Below are positions 54,455-63,076 of a stretch of DNA of 64,000 nt, one piece after another (position 1 is the stretch's first letter; each line of letters starts with the position of its first letter). The stretch lies in assembly GCF_000732195.1 (NCBI RefSeq), contig NZ_JNNU01000024.1, positions 17,008 through 81,007 on the forward strand, given 5' to 3'. A program made the position numbers and the translations under genes. The notes beneath the pieces were generated by a model that was not told the DNA's origin, did no database searches, and worked only from the letters and a program-made list of their open reading frames with translations. Origin of the DNA: Neorhizobium vignae. GTDB taxonomy: Bacteria; Pseudomonadota; Alphaproteobacteria; Rhizobiales; Rhizobiaceae.

Positions 54455-54763
54455 ATGACTGCCGAATTCGGCCCGTACATACAGATGCGCAAGCTCGCTC
54501 AGCAGATGGCCATCCAATATCAGAAGGACAGCGACCTCGACCTGGTGCCTCTTCTTGCTCATTTCATGGACGAGGTCGAAGTGAATGTCGCTTCCGATCG
54601 CTTCGATCATTCGGGGTTCATGGAAAAGATCCGCGCGCCCCTGACGGTTGATGCTGAGGTGACATTAGACCAGCGCCGCAAGGAATTCCTAAAGGCCGTC
54701 GCGGACGCGCTACAGGAGCGCATCCAAAACGAAGCGGAAGCCGCCACCCTTCCAGCGTCATAA
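54455..54763 (+). CDS. Orphan hypothetical protein, 102 residues
   Basis: This ORF has GCAGGAG eight bases before its ATG, so translation is likely. The product is acidic and helical (LAQQMAIQYQKDSDLDLVPLL, FLKAVADALQERIQNEAEA), with no signal peptide or membrane helix. I do not recognise the family. It lies just upstream of a decayed integrase tail and a tRNA gene, so it may be cargo of a lost integrated element. That is an inference from position. Confidence 0.65.
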   Translation: MTAEFGPYIQMRKLAQQMAIQYQKDSDLDLVPLLAHFMDEVEVNVASDRFDHSGFMEKIRAPLTVDAEVTLDQRRKEFLKAVADALQERIQNEAEAATLPAS

Positions 54764-54812
54764 GCCGCTGCCTTCTCGGTTTCTTCCGGCTCAGCCAGGC
54801 CGCTGGCCGCCG

Positions 54813-54968
54813 GAGGTCATCCGAAACTCGCCAACGCGCGCCGGGGGCCACCCGACGATCGGCATCACGCCGGACCTTTATTCGCATGTGATGCCGGACA
54901 TCCAGGCGAATGCGGCCGAGCACGTTGACGCTGCGGTCAAAGCTGCTAAAAAGCCAGCCATCGAGTGA
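54813..54968 (+). pseudogene. Tyrosine-recombinase (phage integrase) C-terminal remnant
   Basis: The plus strand, in the frame ending at TGA 54966-54968, reads GGHPTIGITPDLYSHVMPDIQ, then ANAAEHVDAAVKAAKK. This matches the C-terminal end of phage-type tyrosine integrases, normally LGHSSI...LDTYSHVMPDMQ...AA, including the tyrosine nucleophile (in DLYSHV). Only about 50 residues remain, without a start codon and without the Arg-His-Arg upstream motifs. The upstream part reads as degenerate. It lies 77 bases before a tRNA-Ser gene, a classic integration target. Confidence 0.75.
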
Positions 54969-55045
54969 TTGGGTCGCAAATCGGCAGCAACTGCCGCTTT
55001 CGAGAATTCAACAGCAAGTGGATTTCTCAACCTTTTCAATCAGAT

Positions 55046-55135
55046 GGAAGAGTGTCCGAGTGGTTTAAGGAACCGGTCTTGAAAACCGGCGTGCGGGAAA
55101 CCGTACCGTGGGTTCGAATCCCACCTCTTCCGCCA
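55046..55135 (+). tRNA. tRNA-Ser (UGA anticodon)
   Basis: The sequence 55046-55135 folds as a class II tRNA of 90 bases including an encoded CCA. The acceptor stem GGAAGAG pairs with CTCTTCC, the anticodon stem CCGGT/ACCGG encloses CTTGAAA with anticodon TGA, a long variable arm (TGCGGGAAACCGTA region) is present, and the T-arm has GTGGGTTCGAATCCCAC. It decodes UCA and other UCN serine codons. Confidence 0.95.
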
Positions 55136-55182
55136 TTGTTGGCGTATCATGATACCGCGCCGTGATTTTCCCTTACGCGTCG

Positions 55183-55902
55183 TCACCGTGGCTCCACTGA
55201 CAGGCTGAGATAGGTGGGGTCGAATTCCGCCACCTCCTGCAACCGGTCCCAGTCGAGAATGGTGATCGTGTGGTTGGACCAGGAGATCAGGCGTTCTCGC
55301 CTGAGCGTCTGGATGACGCGGTTCATGTGGACGAGCGACAACCCCAGCACATCTGCCATCTCGCCCTGCGAGAGCGGAAGGTGAAAGCTCCAGCCGTTGG
55401 TGCGGCGGACCACTCCCAGCCGAACGTAGAGTTCGCAAAGAATATGGGCGAGATGCGAGGTCTTGGAGCGGCGCCCCATGGCGACGATCCAGGCCCGGTG
55501 GATCGAGCCGTGGACCAGCGTATCGAGCCACAACATCCGGGTCAGGTGCGGATGCTGTTCCGTCACCTGCTTGAGATCGGCATGGTCGCAAAGGCTGACA
55601 TGGCATGGAGACAGCGCGACGACGCCGTGATCCATGGTCCTCAGCAGGAAGGCATGCAGGTCCACGAAATCGCCGGCGACGTGGATCGCCGTGATCTGCC
55701 GGGTGCCCTCCGCCGTCAGTTTGTATCGGGCCGCGAACCCGTCGACGAGGAGGCTGCTGTAGCCCGGCCTCGATCCCTCCGAGACGAAATCCTCTCCCGT
55801 CAGAAAGCGCCTTTCACGGCCGACGATTCGCCTGAGAATGTTACGTTCTTCATCGGTAAGAACGTCATGCTGTTCGAGGTTTAGAAGCAGAGAGTCGATC
55901 AC
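55183..55902 (-). CDS. Crp/Fnr-family transcriptional regulator
   Basis: This 239-residue regulator has a cyclic-nucleotide-binding-like beta-roll (about 25-125; GRERRFLTGEDFVSEGSRPGYSSLLVDGFA), a dimer helix and a winged helix at the C-terminal end (LPLSQGEMADVLGLSLVHMNRVIQTLRRE). The N-terminal iron-sulfur cysteines of FNR are absent. It starts with GTG at 55902, five bases after GAGGA. It is divergent from the DUF6894 gene, its possible target. The ligand is unknown. Confidence 0.9.
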   Translation of the reverse strand: MIDSLLLNLEQHDVLTDEERNILRRIVGRERRFLTGEDFVSEGSRPGYSSLLVDGFAARYKLTAEGTRQITAIHVAGDFVDLHAFLLRTMDHGVVALSPCHVSLCDHADLKQVTEQHPHLTRMLWLDTLVHGSIHRAWIVAMGRRSKTSHLAHILCELYVRLGVVRRTNGWSFHLPLSQGEMADVLGLSLVHMNRVIQTLRRERLISWSNHTITILDWDRLQEVAEFDPTYLSLSVEPR

Positions 55903-56044
55903 GGGTATCCTCGGCGGGCATCAATATCCATGGAAAGAACGGATGAGGAAGCCATATAGATCCCTCGGAAGAACTGACCACTGGGCGGGAACAAATGCGG
56001 TCGAAAGAAATTTGGTCGGTAATACTCAAGGCAGTGAGCATGGC

Positions 56045-56293
56045 ATGGCGCGATACTTCTTCGATTTGATCAACGGCGACGGGCCCGTGAGCGACAATGA
56101 GGGCCAGGAAATATCGACCCGCGAGGATATCAGCCGGGAGGTGAGCCGGATATTGGCGGACATCGCCCGCGAGGAATTTCCCGAGCGGGGAAAGGGCTCG
56201 ATCTCAATTCAGGTGCGTGACGAGTTTGGGCAGTCGGTATTTAGCGGCCACCTGTCGTTCCAGACGCAATGGCACGATGATCCGGAACTTTGA
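56045..56293 (+). CDS. DUF6894-family small protein
   Basis: This 82-residue protein begins MARYFFDLINGDGPVSDNEG, the opening of the DUF6894 family (usually MPRYFFH...), and has EEFPERGKGSISIQVRDE. The family is common in rhizobia and often stress-associated, without a known biochemical role. It is divergent from the Crp/Fnr regulator across 142 bases. ATG 56045 matches the family start; the longer frame from 55838 is not coding-like. Confidence 0.85.
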   Translation: MARYFFDLINGDGPVSDNEGQEISTREDISREVSRILADIAREEFPERGKGSISIQVRDEFGQSVFSGHLSFQTQWHDDPEL

Positions 56294-56346
56294 CTGTGCA
56301 ATATCTGGACTCCGGCGAAGTTAAGCTTGGCTCGGAGTGAGTGTTG

Positions 56347-56361
56347 TTAATGCAGAGTTAA
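56347..56361. promoter_or_regulatory. CtrA box (TTAA-N7-TTAA) upstream of rlpA
   Basis: TTAA (56347-56350), seven bases (TGCAGAG) and TTAA (56358-56361), continuing as TTAACC, match the full CtrA binding motif of Caulobacterales and Rhizobiales. It lies about 190 bases before the preferred start of rlpA. CtrA is the cell-cycle master regulator in these bacteria, and RlpA acts at the division septum, so the link is plausible. Confidence 0.6.
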
Positions 56362-56539
56362 CCATATCAAATAGAATTTTATCTTTTCCCCCGTTTTCGT
56401 TCGCATTTTTGCCGCGATGCTAGCAAAAGTTCGCTTCCATTGTGTCCGTCGGCATAGGGGTATGTCCCGGACCGGTTCAATGGCTGTGAAGGCGGTGCGG
56501 TCGCGAGGGCCGTTCGCAGCCTGTTGCAGTGAAGGCGGC

Positions 56540-57601
56540 ATGGGACGGATGAGTTTGGGTGTGAGTGGCGGCAAGCTTTCGCTGGGTGCGAAATGGCTCG
56601 GGGTAACGATGGTCTGCGCGGGGATGGCATCCTGCGCTACGACCGAGGCACCGAAGTCGAAACCCCGCAGCAAAGAGTATTTTTCCGAAAAGGAATATGG
56701 CGTCAAGGCGAGCCCGCGCGTGGTCGGCGACGGCCGGCCGGTGCCGAAGGGCGGCGGCCGCTTCATGGTCGGCCAGCCCTATGAGGTGAAGGGCCAGACT
56801 TACGTTCCGAAGGAAGATCCGAATTACAACAGGAGCGGCCTTGCCTCCTGGTACGGCTCCGCGTTTCACGGTCGCCTGACCGCAAATGGCGAAGTTTATG
56901 ACAGCAGCCACCTGTCTGCCGCGCATCCGACCTTTCCGCTGCCGAGCTATGCCCGCGTGACCAATATCGACAACGGCACCTCGGTCATCGTCCGGGTCAA
57001 TGACCGTGGTCCCTATCATCCTGGCCGCATCATCGATGTTTCCGACAAGACGGCCGAGATGCTGGATATGAAGCGGATCGGCACCGCCAAGGTCAACGTG
57101 CAATATGTCGGCCGCGCCCGGATGGATGGCCAGGACATGCCGTTCCTGATGGCGTCCTATATCCGCAAGGGCGATCGCCTGCCGTCGATCCGGCCGGAAG
57201 GCCAGATCGCAACCGGCGTCATGGTCGCGTCGAACCAGACGCTGGGCGACCAGCTCCAGAGCTATGGCTCGGCCATGCCGCGTCCGATGGCGCTCGCAGG
57301 ACGGACGCCGAGCGGTCCGGCGCCTGCAGCGTCCGCGCCCCAGGCCTTCGAGGCTTTCGAGAATTTCTCGACATTGCCGCAGGTCGGTCCCCACCCGGTC
57401 GAACGGCCGGTTGCCGGGGTTGCTGCCGCGCCGAACCGGCAGGCAGCGTCTTCCTACCCCGTCGAAGCTCAGGCGCGGCCGTCGCAGGGGCGGGGCCTGG
57501 AAACCGCCTATTCATCCGCTCCCCAGGCAAAAACTCCGCAGGTCGTGTTCGGCAACATGGTGCTGGAAGGTCCCAAGGCCGCTCAAAAGCCCGTGCGCTA
57601 G
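56540..57601 (+). CDS. rlpA: RlpA-like septal ring lytic transglycosylase lipoprotein
   Basis: This lipoprotein of about 353 residues has a signal peptide with lipobox (VCAGMASC, lipid-modified Cys) and a double-psi beta-barrel with the RlpA signature GLASWYGSAFHGRLTANGEVYDSSHLSAAHPTFPLPSYARVTNI and VRVNDRGPYHPGRIIDVSDKTAEML. The catalytic Glu of lytic transglycosylases of this type is in ANGEVYD. A Pro/Ala-rich tail follows, without the SPOR domain of E. coli RlpA. The start is uncertain; the frame opens at 56417. A CtrA box is upstream. The D-alanyl carboxypeptidase gene follows 66 bases later. Confidence 0.88.
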   Translation: MGRMSLGVSGGKLSLGAKWLGVTMVCAGMASCATTEAPKSKPRSKEYFSEKEYGVKASPRVVGDGRPVPKGGGRFMVGQPYEVKGQTYVPKEDPNYNRSGLASWYGSAFHGRLTANGEVYDSSHLSAAHPTFPLPSYARVTNIDNGTSVIVRVNDRGPYHPGRIIDVSDKTAEMLDMKRIGTAKVNVQYVGRARMDGQDMPFLMASYIRKGDRLPSIRPEGQIATGVMVASNQTLGDQLQSYGSAMPRPMALAGRTPSGPAPAASAPQAFEAFENFSTLPQVGPHPVERPVAGVAAAPNRQAASSYPVEAQARPSQGRGLETAYSSAPQAKTPQVVFGNMVLEGPKAAQKPVR

Positions 57602-57667
57602 TTCGTGGGCGATTGCAGGCTGCAATCGCCACTGCTAGGCATGGTGAGGACGGTTCGTGGGGTGATC

Positions 57668-58846
57668 ATGCGGCGCCTGCTGATTCTACTTTGCCTGGTA
57701 TTGCTGCAAGTGTTCCTGCAAGCGGGCGCGCCTTCGGGAGCAGTCAACGCGCAGGAGCCGCCACCCGCCTTCGTGACCAAGGCGAAGCAGGTCTATATGG
57801 TCGAGGCGAAGACCGGCACGGTGCTGCTCGCCTCCAACGAAAACCAGGGCTTCCCGCCGGCCTCGCTCGCCAAGCTGATGACCATGGAACTCGTTTTCAG
57901 TGCGCTGAAGCGGGGCGAGATCAGCCGCGAGACCGTCTTCCCGGTCTCCGAGTTTGCCTGGCGCACCGGCGGGGCGCCCTCAGGCACCACCACCATGTTC
58001 GCGGCGCTGAAATCGCAGATCCGTGTCGATGACCTCATCAGGGGCGTCGTCGTCCAGAACGGCAACGATGCCTGCATCGTGCTGGCGGAGGGCATTTCCC
58101 ATTCCGAACGCGAGTTTGCAGGCCGGATGACGGCGCGCGCCAAGGATCTCGGGCTCGCTCGTTCCGTCTTCGGCAATTCCACCGGCCTGCCGGATACGGA
58201 GAGCCGCACGACCGCTCGCGACCTCGTCGAGCTCTCTCGTCATATCTTTCGCGAATATCCGGAATTCTATCCGATCTACGCCCAGCCGGATTTTACCTGG
58301 AACAAGATTTTTCAGCGAAACAAGAACCCGCTTTTTTCGCTCAATATCGGCGTCGACGGGCTTGGGGCCGGTTTCGCCGAGGGGTCGGGTTATGCGCTAG
58401 TGGGCTCGGTGGCACGCAACGGCACGCGGCTCTTCCTTGCGATGGGCGGGCTTGCGAGCGACAAGGAACGGCTGGAAGAGGCGAGAAGGGTGCTCGAATG
58501 GGGGCTGTCTTCGTTCGAGACCAAGGTCCTGTTCAAGCAGGGCGAGGTGATCGGCCAGGCGAGCGTCTATGGCGGTACGTCGAGCCACGTTGATCTCATC
58601 GCCAAAGAACCGGTCGATATCTATCTGCCGACCAACAATCCCGACCGCCTTTCCGGGCGAATCGTCTATCGCTGGCCGCTCAGGGCTCCGGTGGCAGAAG
58701 GCCAGGATGTCGGCGTGCTGAGGATTTCTTCGGGCGACCGGGTGGTGCGGGAAGTGCCGCTGGTGACGGCCAAGCCGATCGAAACCGGTAGCCTCGTCAG
58801 CCAGGCGACGGACGCGCTGCTCGAACTGATGTTCTTCTGGCTTTGA
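57668..58846 (+). CDS. D-alanyl-D-alanine carboxypeptidase family protein (PBP5/6-like) with altered motifs
   Basis: This 392-residue protein has a signal peptide (LLILLCLVLLQVFLQAG) and a penicillin-binding DD-peptidase domain. The SxxK motif is present as PPASLAKLMT (Ser66, Lys69). The second motif, SxN in PBP5, reads VQNGNDA (Asn131), and the third, KTG, reads GVDGLGAGFAEGSGYALV (Gly233). The carboxypeptidase C-terminal domain is present and the end LLELMFFWL could be an amphipathic membrane anchor. Loss of the KTG lysine suggests reduced or changed activity. It sits between rlpA and tmk. Confidence 0.85.
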   Translation: MRRLLILLCLVLLQVFLQAGAPSGAVNAQEPPPAFVTKAKQVYMVEAKTGTVLLASNENQGFPPASLAKLMTMELVFSALKRGEISRETVFPVSEFAWRTGGAPSGTTTMFAALKSQIRVDDLIRGVVVQNGNDACIVLAEGISHSEREFAGRMTARAKDLGLARSVFGNSTGLPDTESRTTARDLVELSRHIFREYPEFYPIYAQPDFTWNKIFQRNKNPLFSLNIGVDGLGAGFAEGSGYALVGSVARNGTRLFLAMGGLASDKERLEEARRVLEWGLSSFETKVLFKQGEVIGQASVYGGTSSHVDLIAKEPVDIYLPTNNPDRLSGRIVYRWPLRAPVAEGQDVGVLRISSGDRVVREVPLVTAKPIETGSLVSQATDALLELMFFWL

Positions 58847-58898
58847 CAACACGATGTTTCGCAGCGCACCCATATGCGTTATAAGCTGAAGCATAAAA

Positions 58899-59597
58899 AT
58901 GAGTGCGGAAAGACGCGTGGCAGGACATTCCGGATTGTTCGTAACTTTCGAAGGCGGCGAGGGGGCTGGCAAATCCACCCAGATTCGCCGGCTCGCAGAT
59001 CAGCTGCGTCGCCGCGGCCATGATGTGCTGATGACCCGCGAACCTGGCGGCTCGCCGGGGGCGGAAGCCGTGCGCCACGTTCTGCTCTCGGGAGCTGCGG
59101 AAGAGTTCGGCGTGCGGATGGAGGCGATCCTGTTTGCCGCGGCCCGCAACGACCATGTCGAGGAGGTGATCCGGCCGGCGCTCGAAAGCGGCGCCGTCGT
59201 GCTCTGCGACCGGTTCATCGATTCCTCACGCGTCTACCAGGGCGTCACCGGCAATCTGGAGCCCGATTACATCGAGGCGCTGCAGCGGGTGGCGATCAAC
59301 GGCGTAGTGCCCGATTGCACGCTGATCCTTGACCTGCCGGCCGAAGTCGGCCTGAAACGAGCCCGCAAGCGCGGCGCCGACAGCGCACCCGACCGTTTTG
59401 AGCGCGAAGAGATCGAAACCCACGAAAAACGCCGAGAGGCCTATCTCGAGATCGCCGAGGCGGAACCGGAACGCTGCCATGTGGTCGACGCCGAGCGCTC
59501 CGAAGACGAGATCGCCGACGAGATTTTCGCGATCGTCGAGCCTCTGGTGCGGGAACTGAGCTTTGCCCAGAAGAGCAGCGCGGAATCCGTCGGATGA
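58899..59597 (+). CDS. tmk: Thymidylate kinase
   Basis: Tmk phosphorylates dTMP to dTDP. The 232-residue protein has P-loop FVTFEGGEGAGKSTQIRRL, the DRY-type motif LCDRFIDSSRVYQG, and the C-terminal lid region with RKRGADSAPDRFE. Length is slightly above the usual 210, mainly from a charged C-terminal tail. It follows the carboxypeptidase gene by 52 bases and overlaps holB by ATGA. Confidence 0.96.
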   Translation: MSAERRVAGHSGLFVTFEGGEGAGKSTQIRRLADQLRRRGHDVLMTREPGGSPGAEAVRHVLLSGAAEEFGVRMEAILFAAARNDHVEEVIRPALESGAVVLCDRFIDSSRVYQGVTGNLEPDYIEALQRVAINGVVPDCTLILDLPAEVGLKRARKRGADSAPDRFEREEIETHEKRREAYLEIAEAEPERCHVVDAERSEDEIADEIFAIVEPLVRELSFAQKSSAESVG

Positions 59598-60622
59598 GCG
59601 ACGAAACCGCCGGCCTTCTGGAAGGCGCCGTGCCGCCGGCGCGCAATCCGCATCTCTACGGGCATCAGGACGCCGAGGATTTTCTGGCGCGCAGCTACCG
59701 GTCGGGGAAGGGGCACCACGCGATCCTGATCGAGGGGCCGGAGGGGATCGGCAAGGCGACGCTCGCTTTCCGTTTTGCCAACCATGTGCTTTCCCATCCC
59801 GATCCCGCGATCGCGCCCGATCATATCGCCAATCCCGATCTCAATTCGCCCATCAGCCGCCAGATCGCCACCGGCGCCTCGCATAACCTCCTGCATCTGG
59901 CACGGCCGGTGGACGAGAAGACCGGCAAAACGAAAACCGCCATTACGGTCGACGAGGTCCGCCGGGCCGGGCATTTCTTCTCCCAGACTTCGGGCACCGG
60001 CAATTGGCGGATCGTCATCATCGATCCGGCCGATGACCTCAACCGCAATGCCGCGAACGCCATCCTGAAGATCCTCGAGGAGCCGCCGCGCCGGGCCCTT
60101 TTCCTGGTGCTCTCCCATGCGCCCGGAAAACTGCTGCCGACAATCCGCTCGCGATGCCAGTCGCTGAGACTGTCGCCGCTCGGTGACCAGGACCTTTCGA
60201 AGGCGCTCGCGGGCCTGGGTATGCCGCTCGACGGAGGCAAGACGCAAGAGATGGTGCTCGGCATGTCCAAGGGCAGCGTTTCCCAGGCGCTCAAACTCCT
60301 GAACTATGGCGGTACAGAGATCATTTCCGCCTTCGAGGAGGTGGTCGCGGCCGACGGTCCGACGGCCCGCAAGGCGATGCACCGGCTGGCGGATGTGCTG
60401 TCCGGCAAGGACAGCGAAGTGATCTTCGGCTTTTTCCTTGAGCACCTGAGCGATCACCTGATCGCCAAGGCGCGCAACGCGGCCCTTGCCGGCGATCTTT
60501 CGACGGCCGACCGGCAGGCGAAACTCGTCAGCGACATGACCGAGAAGATCACCATCGCGCAGGCCTATAATCTGGACCGCAAGCAGACGATTCTGTCGAT
60601 CCTCGATGCTGCGCGGCGCTGA
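59594..60622 (+). CDS. holB: DNA polymerase III, delta' subunit
   Basis: HolB is part of the clamp loader. The 342-residue AAA+ protein has Walker A-like LIEGPEGIGKATLAFRFA, IIDPADDLNRNAANAILKILEEPP and SRCQSLRLSPLG (sensor regions). The zinc module cysteines seen in E. coli delta' are absent, as in other alphaproteobacterial homologues. It is translationally coupled to tmk by ATGA, an order seen in many proteobacteria, and followed by metG. Confidence 0.94.
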   Translation: MSDETAGLLEGAVPPARNPHLYGHQDAEDFLARSYRSGKGHHAILIEGPEGIGKATLAFRFANHVLSHPDPAIAPDHIANPDLNSPISRQIATGASHNLLHLARPVDEKTGKTKTAITVDEVRRAGHFFSQTSGTGNWRIVIIDPADDLNRNAANAILKILEEPPRRALFLVLSHAPGKLLPTIRSRCQSLRLSPLGDQDLSKALAGLGMPLDGGKTQEMVLGMSKGSVSQALKLLNYGGTEIISAFEEVVAADGPTARKAMHRLADVLSGKDSEVIFGFFLEHLSDHLIAKARNAALAGDLSTADRQAKLVSDMTEKITIAQAYNLDRKQTILSILDAARR

Positions 60623-60659
60623 TTGAAGGGCAGGGGCGGGAACCGCATAAGGAACTTTG

Positions 60660-60679
60660 TGTTTCGCATCCGCGAAACA
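60660..60679 (+). other. Hairpin in the 5' region of metG
   Basis: TGTTTCGC (60660-60667) and GCGAAACA (60672-60679) form a perfect 8-bp stem around ATCC, 47 bases before the metG start. No U-run follows, so it is not a normal terminator. Its role is unknown; it may be an RNA element of metG or a remnant of holB termination. Confidence 0.45.
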
Positions 60680-60726
60680 TGCGCTAAGAGCGGCATGATC
60701 CAAATCCAAGTGCCCGAGTGCCCCCG

Positions 60727-62280
60727 ATGTCCGACAAGACGCCCTATTACATCACCACTGCGATTTCCTACCCGAACGGCAAGCCGCATATCGGCCATGC
60801 CTATGAGCTGATCGCGACGGATGCCATGGCGCGCTTTCAGCGCCTGGACGGCAAGGATGTTTTCTTCCTGACCGGCACCGACGAGCACGGCCAGAAGATG
60901 CAGCAGACGGCGCGCGCCGAGGGCATCACGCCGGAGGCCCTTGCGGAGCGAAATTCGGGTGAGTTCCGGGCGATGGGCAAGCTGCTCAACGCGTCCAACG
61001 ACGATTTCATCCGCACCACCGAGCCGCGCCACCACCAGGCCTCCAAGGACATCTGGAACCGGATGGCCGATAGCGGCGACATCTACAAGGACACCTATGC
61101 CGGCTGGTATTCGGTGCGCGACGAAGCGTTTTATGCCGAGGACGAAACGTCGGTGCGTGATGGCGTCCGCTTCGGGCCGCAGGGAACGCCGGTGGAGTGG
61201 GTTGAGGAATCCAGCTACTTCTTCAAGCTTTCCGAATACGGCGACAAGCTGCTGAAGCATTACGAGGAAAACCCGGATTTCATCGGCCCCAACGAGCGTC
61301 GCAACGAGGTGATATCCTTCGTGAAATCCGGCCTGCGGGACCTGTCCGTGTCGCGCACGACCTTCGATTGGGGTATCAAGGTACCCAATGACCCCGCGCA
61401 TGTCATGTATGTCTGGGTCGATGCGCTGACCAACTACATCACCGCCACCGGCTTTATGGAAGATCCGAACGGCCCGCGCGCCAAATACTGGCCGGCCGAC
61501 GTGCATATCATCGGCAAGGACATCATCCGCTTCCACGCGGTCTACTGGCCGGCCTTCCTGATGTCGGCCAAGCTGCCGCTGCCGAAGCGGGTTTTTGCCC
61601 ACGGCTTCGTGCTGAATGCCGGCGAGAAAATGTCCAAGTCGGTCGGCAATGTCGTCGATCCGTTCGAGCTTCTGGAGAAGTTCGGGCTCGACTATGTGCG
61701 CTATTATCTCTGCCGCGAGATTTCCTTCGGCCAGGACGGCAATTGCAACGACCAGCTGATCGCCACTCGCGTCAATGCGGATTTGGCGAACGGCATCGGC
61801 AACCTTGCCAGCCGCTCGCTGTCGATGATCGTCAAGAATTGCGACGGCCATGTTCCGGAACCGGGCGAGCTCACCGATGCCGACAGGGAACTGCTTGCGG
61901 CGGCCGACGGCCTGATCGCCGTCTGCCGCGAGGAGATGGACAAGCAGCTCATCAACCGCGCGCTTGCGGCGATTATCGGTATCGTTTCCGAGACGGACCG
62001 TTATTTCGCGGCGCAGGCGCCGTGGGTGCTGAAAAAGACAGATCCTGCCCGCATGGGCACGGTGCTCTACGTGACGGCGGAGGTCGTGCGCCAGATCGCC
62101 ATTCTGCTGCAGCCGTTCATGCCGGAATCCTCGGCCAAGCTGCTCGATCTCGTGGCTTCTCCGGCCGATAAGCGGGATTTCGCAGCGCTCGGCGAAGCCG
62201 GTCGCCTGAAGCCCGGCACGCCGCTCGAAGCCCCGACGCCGGTCTTCCCGCGTTATGTGGCGCCGGAAGCGAGCGCATAA
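60727..62280 (+). CDS. metG: Methionyl-tRNA synthetase, short form without zinc knuckle
   Basis: MetG charges tRNA-Met. The 517-residue class I synthetase has the HIGH motif HIGH in PNGKPHIGHAYELIA, the DVxWVD region MYVWVDALTNYI and KMSKS in AGEKMSKSVGNVVDP. The connective peptide shows no CxxC knuckle (DEAFYAEDETSV), and there is no C-terminal tRNA-binding appendix, which defines the MetRS2 type of alphaproteobacteria. Start 60727 (MSDKTPYY) is preferred over the GTG at 60718. It follows holB and precedes tatD by 11 bases. Confidence 0.96.
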   Translation: MSDKTPYYITTAISYPNGKPHIGHAYELIATDAMARFQRLDGKDVFFLTGTDEHGQKMQQTARAEGITPEALAERNSGEFRAMGKLLNASNDDFIRTTEPRHHQASKDIWNRMADSGDIYKDTYAGWYSVRDEAFYAEDETSVRDGVRFGPQGTPVEWVEESSYFFKLSEYGDKLLKHYEENPDFIGPNERRNEVISFVKSGLRDLSVSRTTFDWGIKVPNDPAHVMYVWVDALTNYITATGFMEDPNGPRAKYWPADVHIIGKDIIRFHAVYWPAFLMSAKLPLPKRVFAHGFVLNAGEKMSKSVGNVVDPFELLEKFGLDYVRYYLCREISFGQDGNCNDQLIATRVNADLANGIGNLASRSLSMIVKNCDGHVPEPGELTDADRELLAAADGLIAVCREEMDKQLINRALAAIIGIVSETDRYFAAQAPWVLKKTDPARMGTVLYVTAEVVRQIAILLQPFMPESSAKLLDLVASPADKRDFAALGEAGRLKPGTPLEAPTPVFPRYVAPEASA

Positions 62281-62291
62281 GGCCGTTATCC

Positions 62292-63074
62292 ATGCTGATC
62301 GATACCCATTGCCACCTGGATTTTGCAGATTTCGCCGAAGAGCGGGACGCGATCGTGTCGCGCGCCCATCAGGCCGGCGTCGGCCAGATGGTGACGATTT
62401 CAACGCGGGTGCGAAAACTCGACGGCTTGCTGGCACTCACCGAGCAATATCCGTCGGTCTTCTGCTCGGTTGGAACGCATCCGAACAATGCGGGCGAAGA
62501 GCTGGATATCCAGACGGAAGACCTGGTGCGGCTCGCCAATCAGCATGAGAAGATCGTCGCGATCGGCGAGGCCGGGCTCGACTATTTCTACGATACGCAG
62601 ACCCCGGCCGACCAGAAGACCGGGCTGATCCGCCATATCGCCGCCGCCCGGGAAACCGGTCTGCCGCTGGTCATCCACAGCCGCAGCGCCGACGAGGACA
62701 TGGGCGAGATCCTGACGGCGGAAAGCGGGAAGGGGGCCTTCCCTTTCATCCTGCATTGCTTCTCGTCCGGCGCAGAGCTTGCCCGGATCGGCGTCGAGCT
62801 CGGTGGCTACGTCTCGTTCTCAGGAATCCTGACATTCCCGAAATCGGAAGACCTGCGCGCGATTGCCAAGACCGTGCCGCTCGACCGCTTGCTGGTCGAG
62901 ACCGACGCGCCGTATCTGGCTCCAAAACGCTGGCGCGGCAAGCGCAACGAACCGTCCTATGTGGTCAATACGGCCGAGGTGCTCGCCGAATGCATGGGCG
63001 TCAGATACGCGGAAATAGCTGAGGTCACCACCGAGAACGCCTTCCGCATCTTCTCCAAGATGCCGAGGCTCTGA
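62292..63074 (+). CDS. TatD-family metal-dependent hydrolase
   Basis: This 260-residue TIM-barrel deoxyribonuclease-like protein has the metal motif LIDTHCHLDFADF, GEAGLDYFYD, PLVIHSRSADEDM, FILHCFSSGAELA and LLVETDAPYLAPK, the complete TatD signature. TatD-type enzymes act in DNA repair or tRNA and D-aminoacyl processing. It follows metG by 11 bases and precedes the MBL-fold gene by 2 bases, so the three are cotranscribed. Confidence 0.95.
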   Translation: MLIDTHCHLDFADFAEERDAIVSRAHQAGVGQMVTISTRVRKLDGLLALTEQYPSVFCSVGTHPNNAGEELDIQTEDLVRLANQHEKIVAIGEAGLDYFYDTQTPADQKTGLIRHIAAARETGLPLVIHSRSADEDMGEILTAESGKGAFPFILHCFSSGAELARIGVELGGYVSFSGILTFPKSEDLRAIAKTVPLDRLLVETDAPYLAPKRWRGKRNEPSYVVNTAEVLAECMGVRYAEIAEVTTENAFRIFSKMPRL

Positions 63075-63076
63075 TC

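Noticed and set aside
55988..56016. GGAACAAA element, possible general-stress (EcfG) promoter of the DUF6894 gene
   Set aside because: No CGTT-like -10 element was found at the expected 16-19 base distance.
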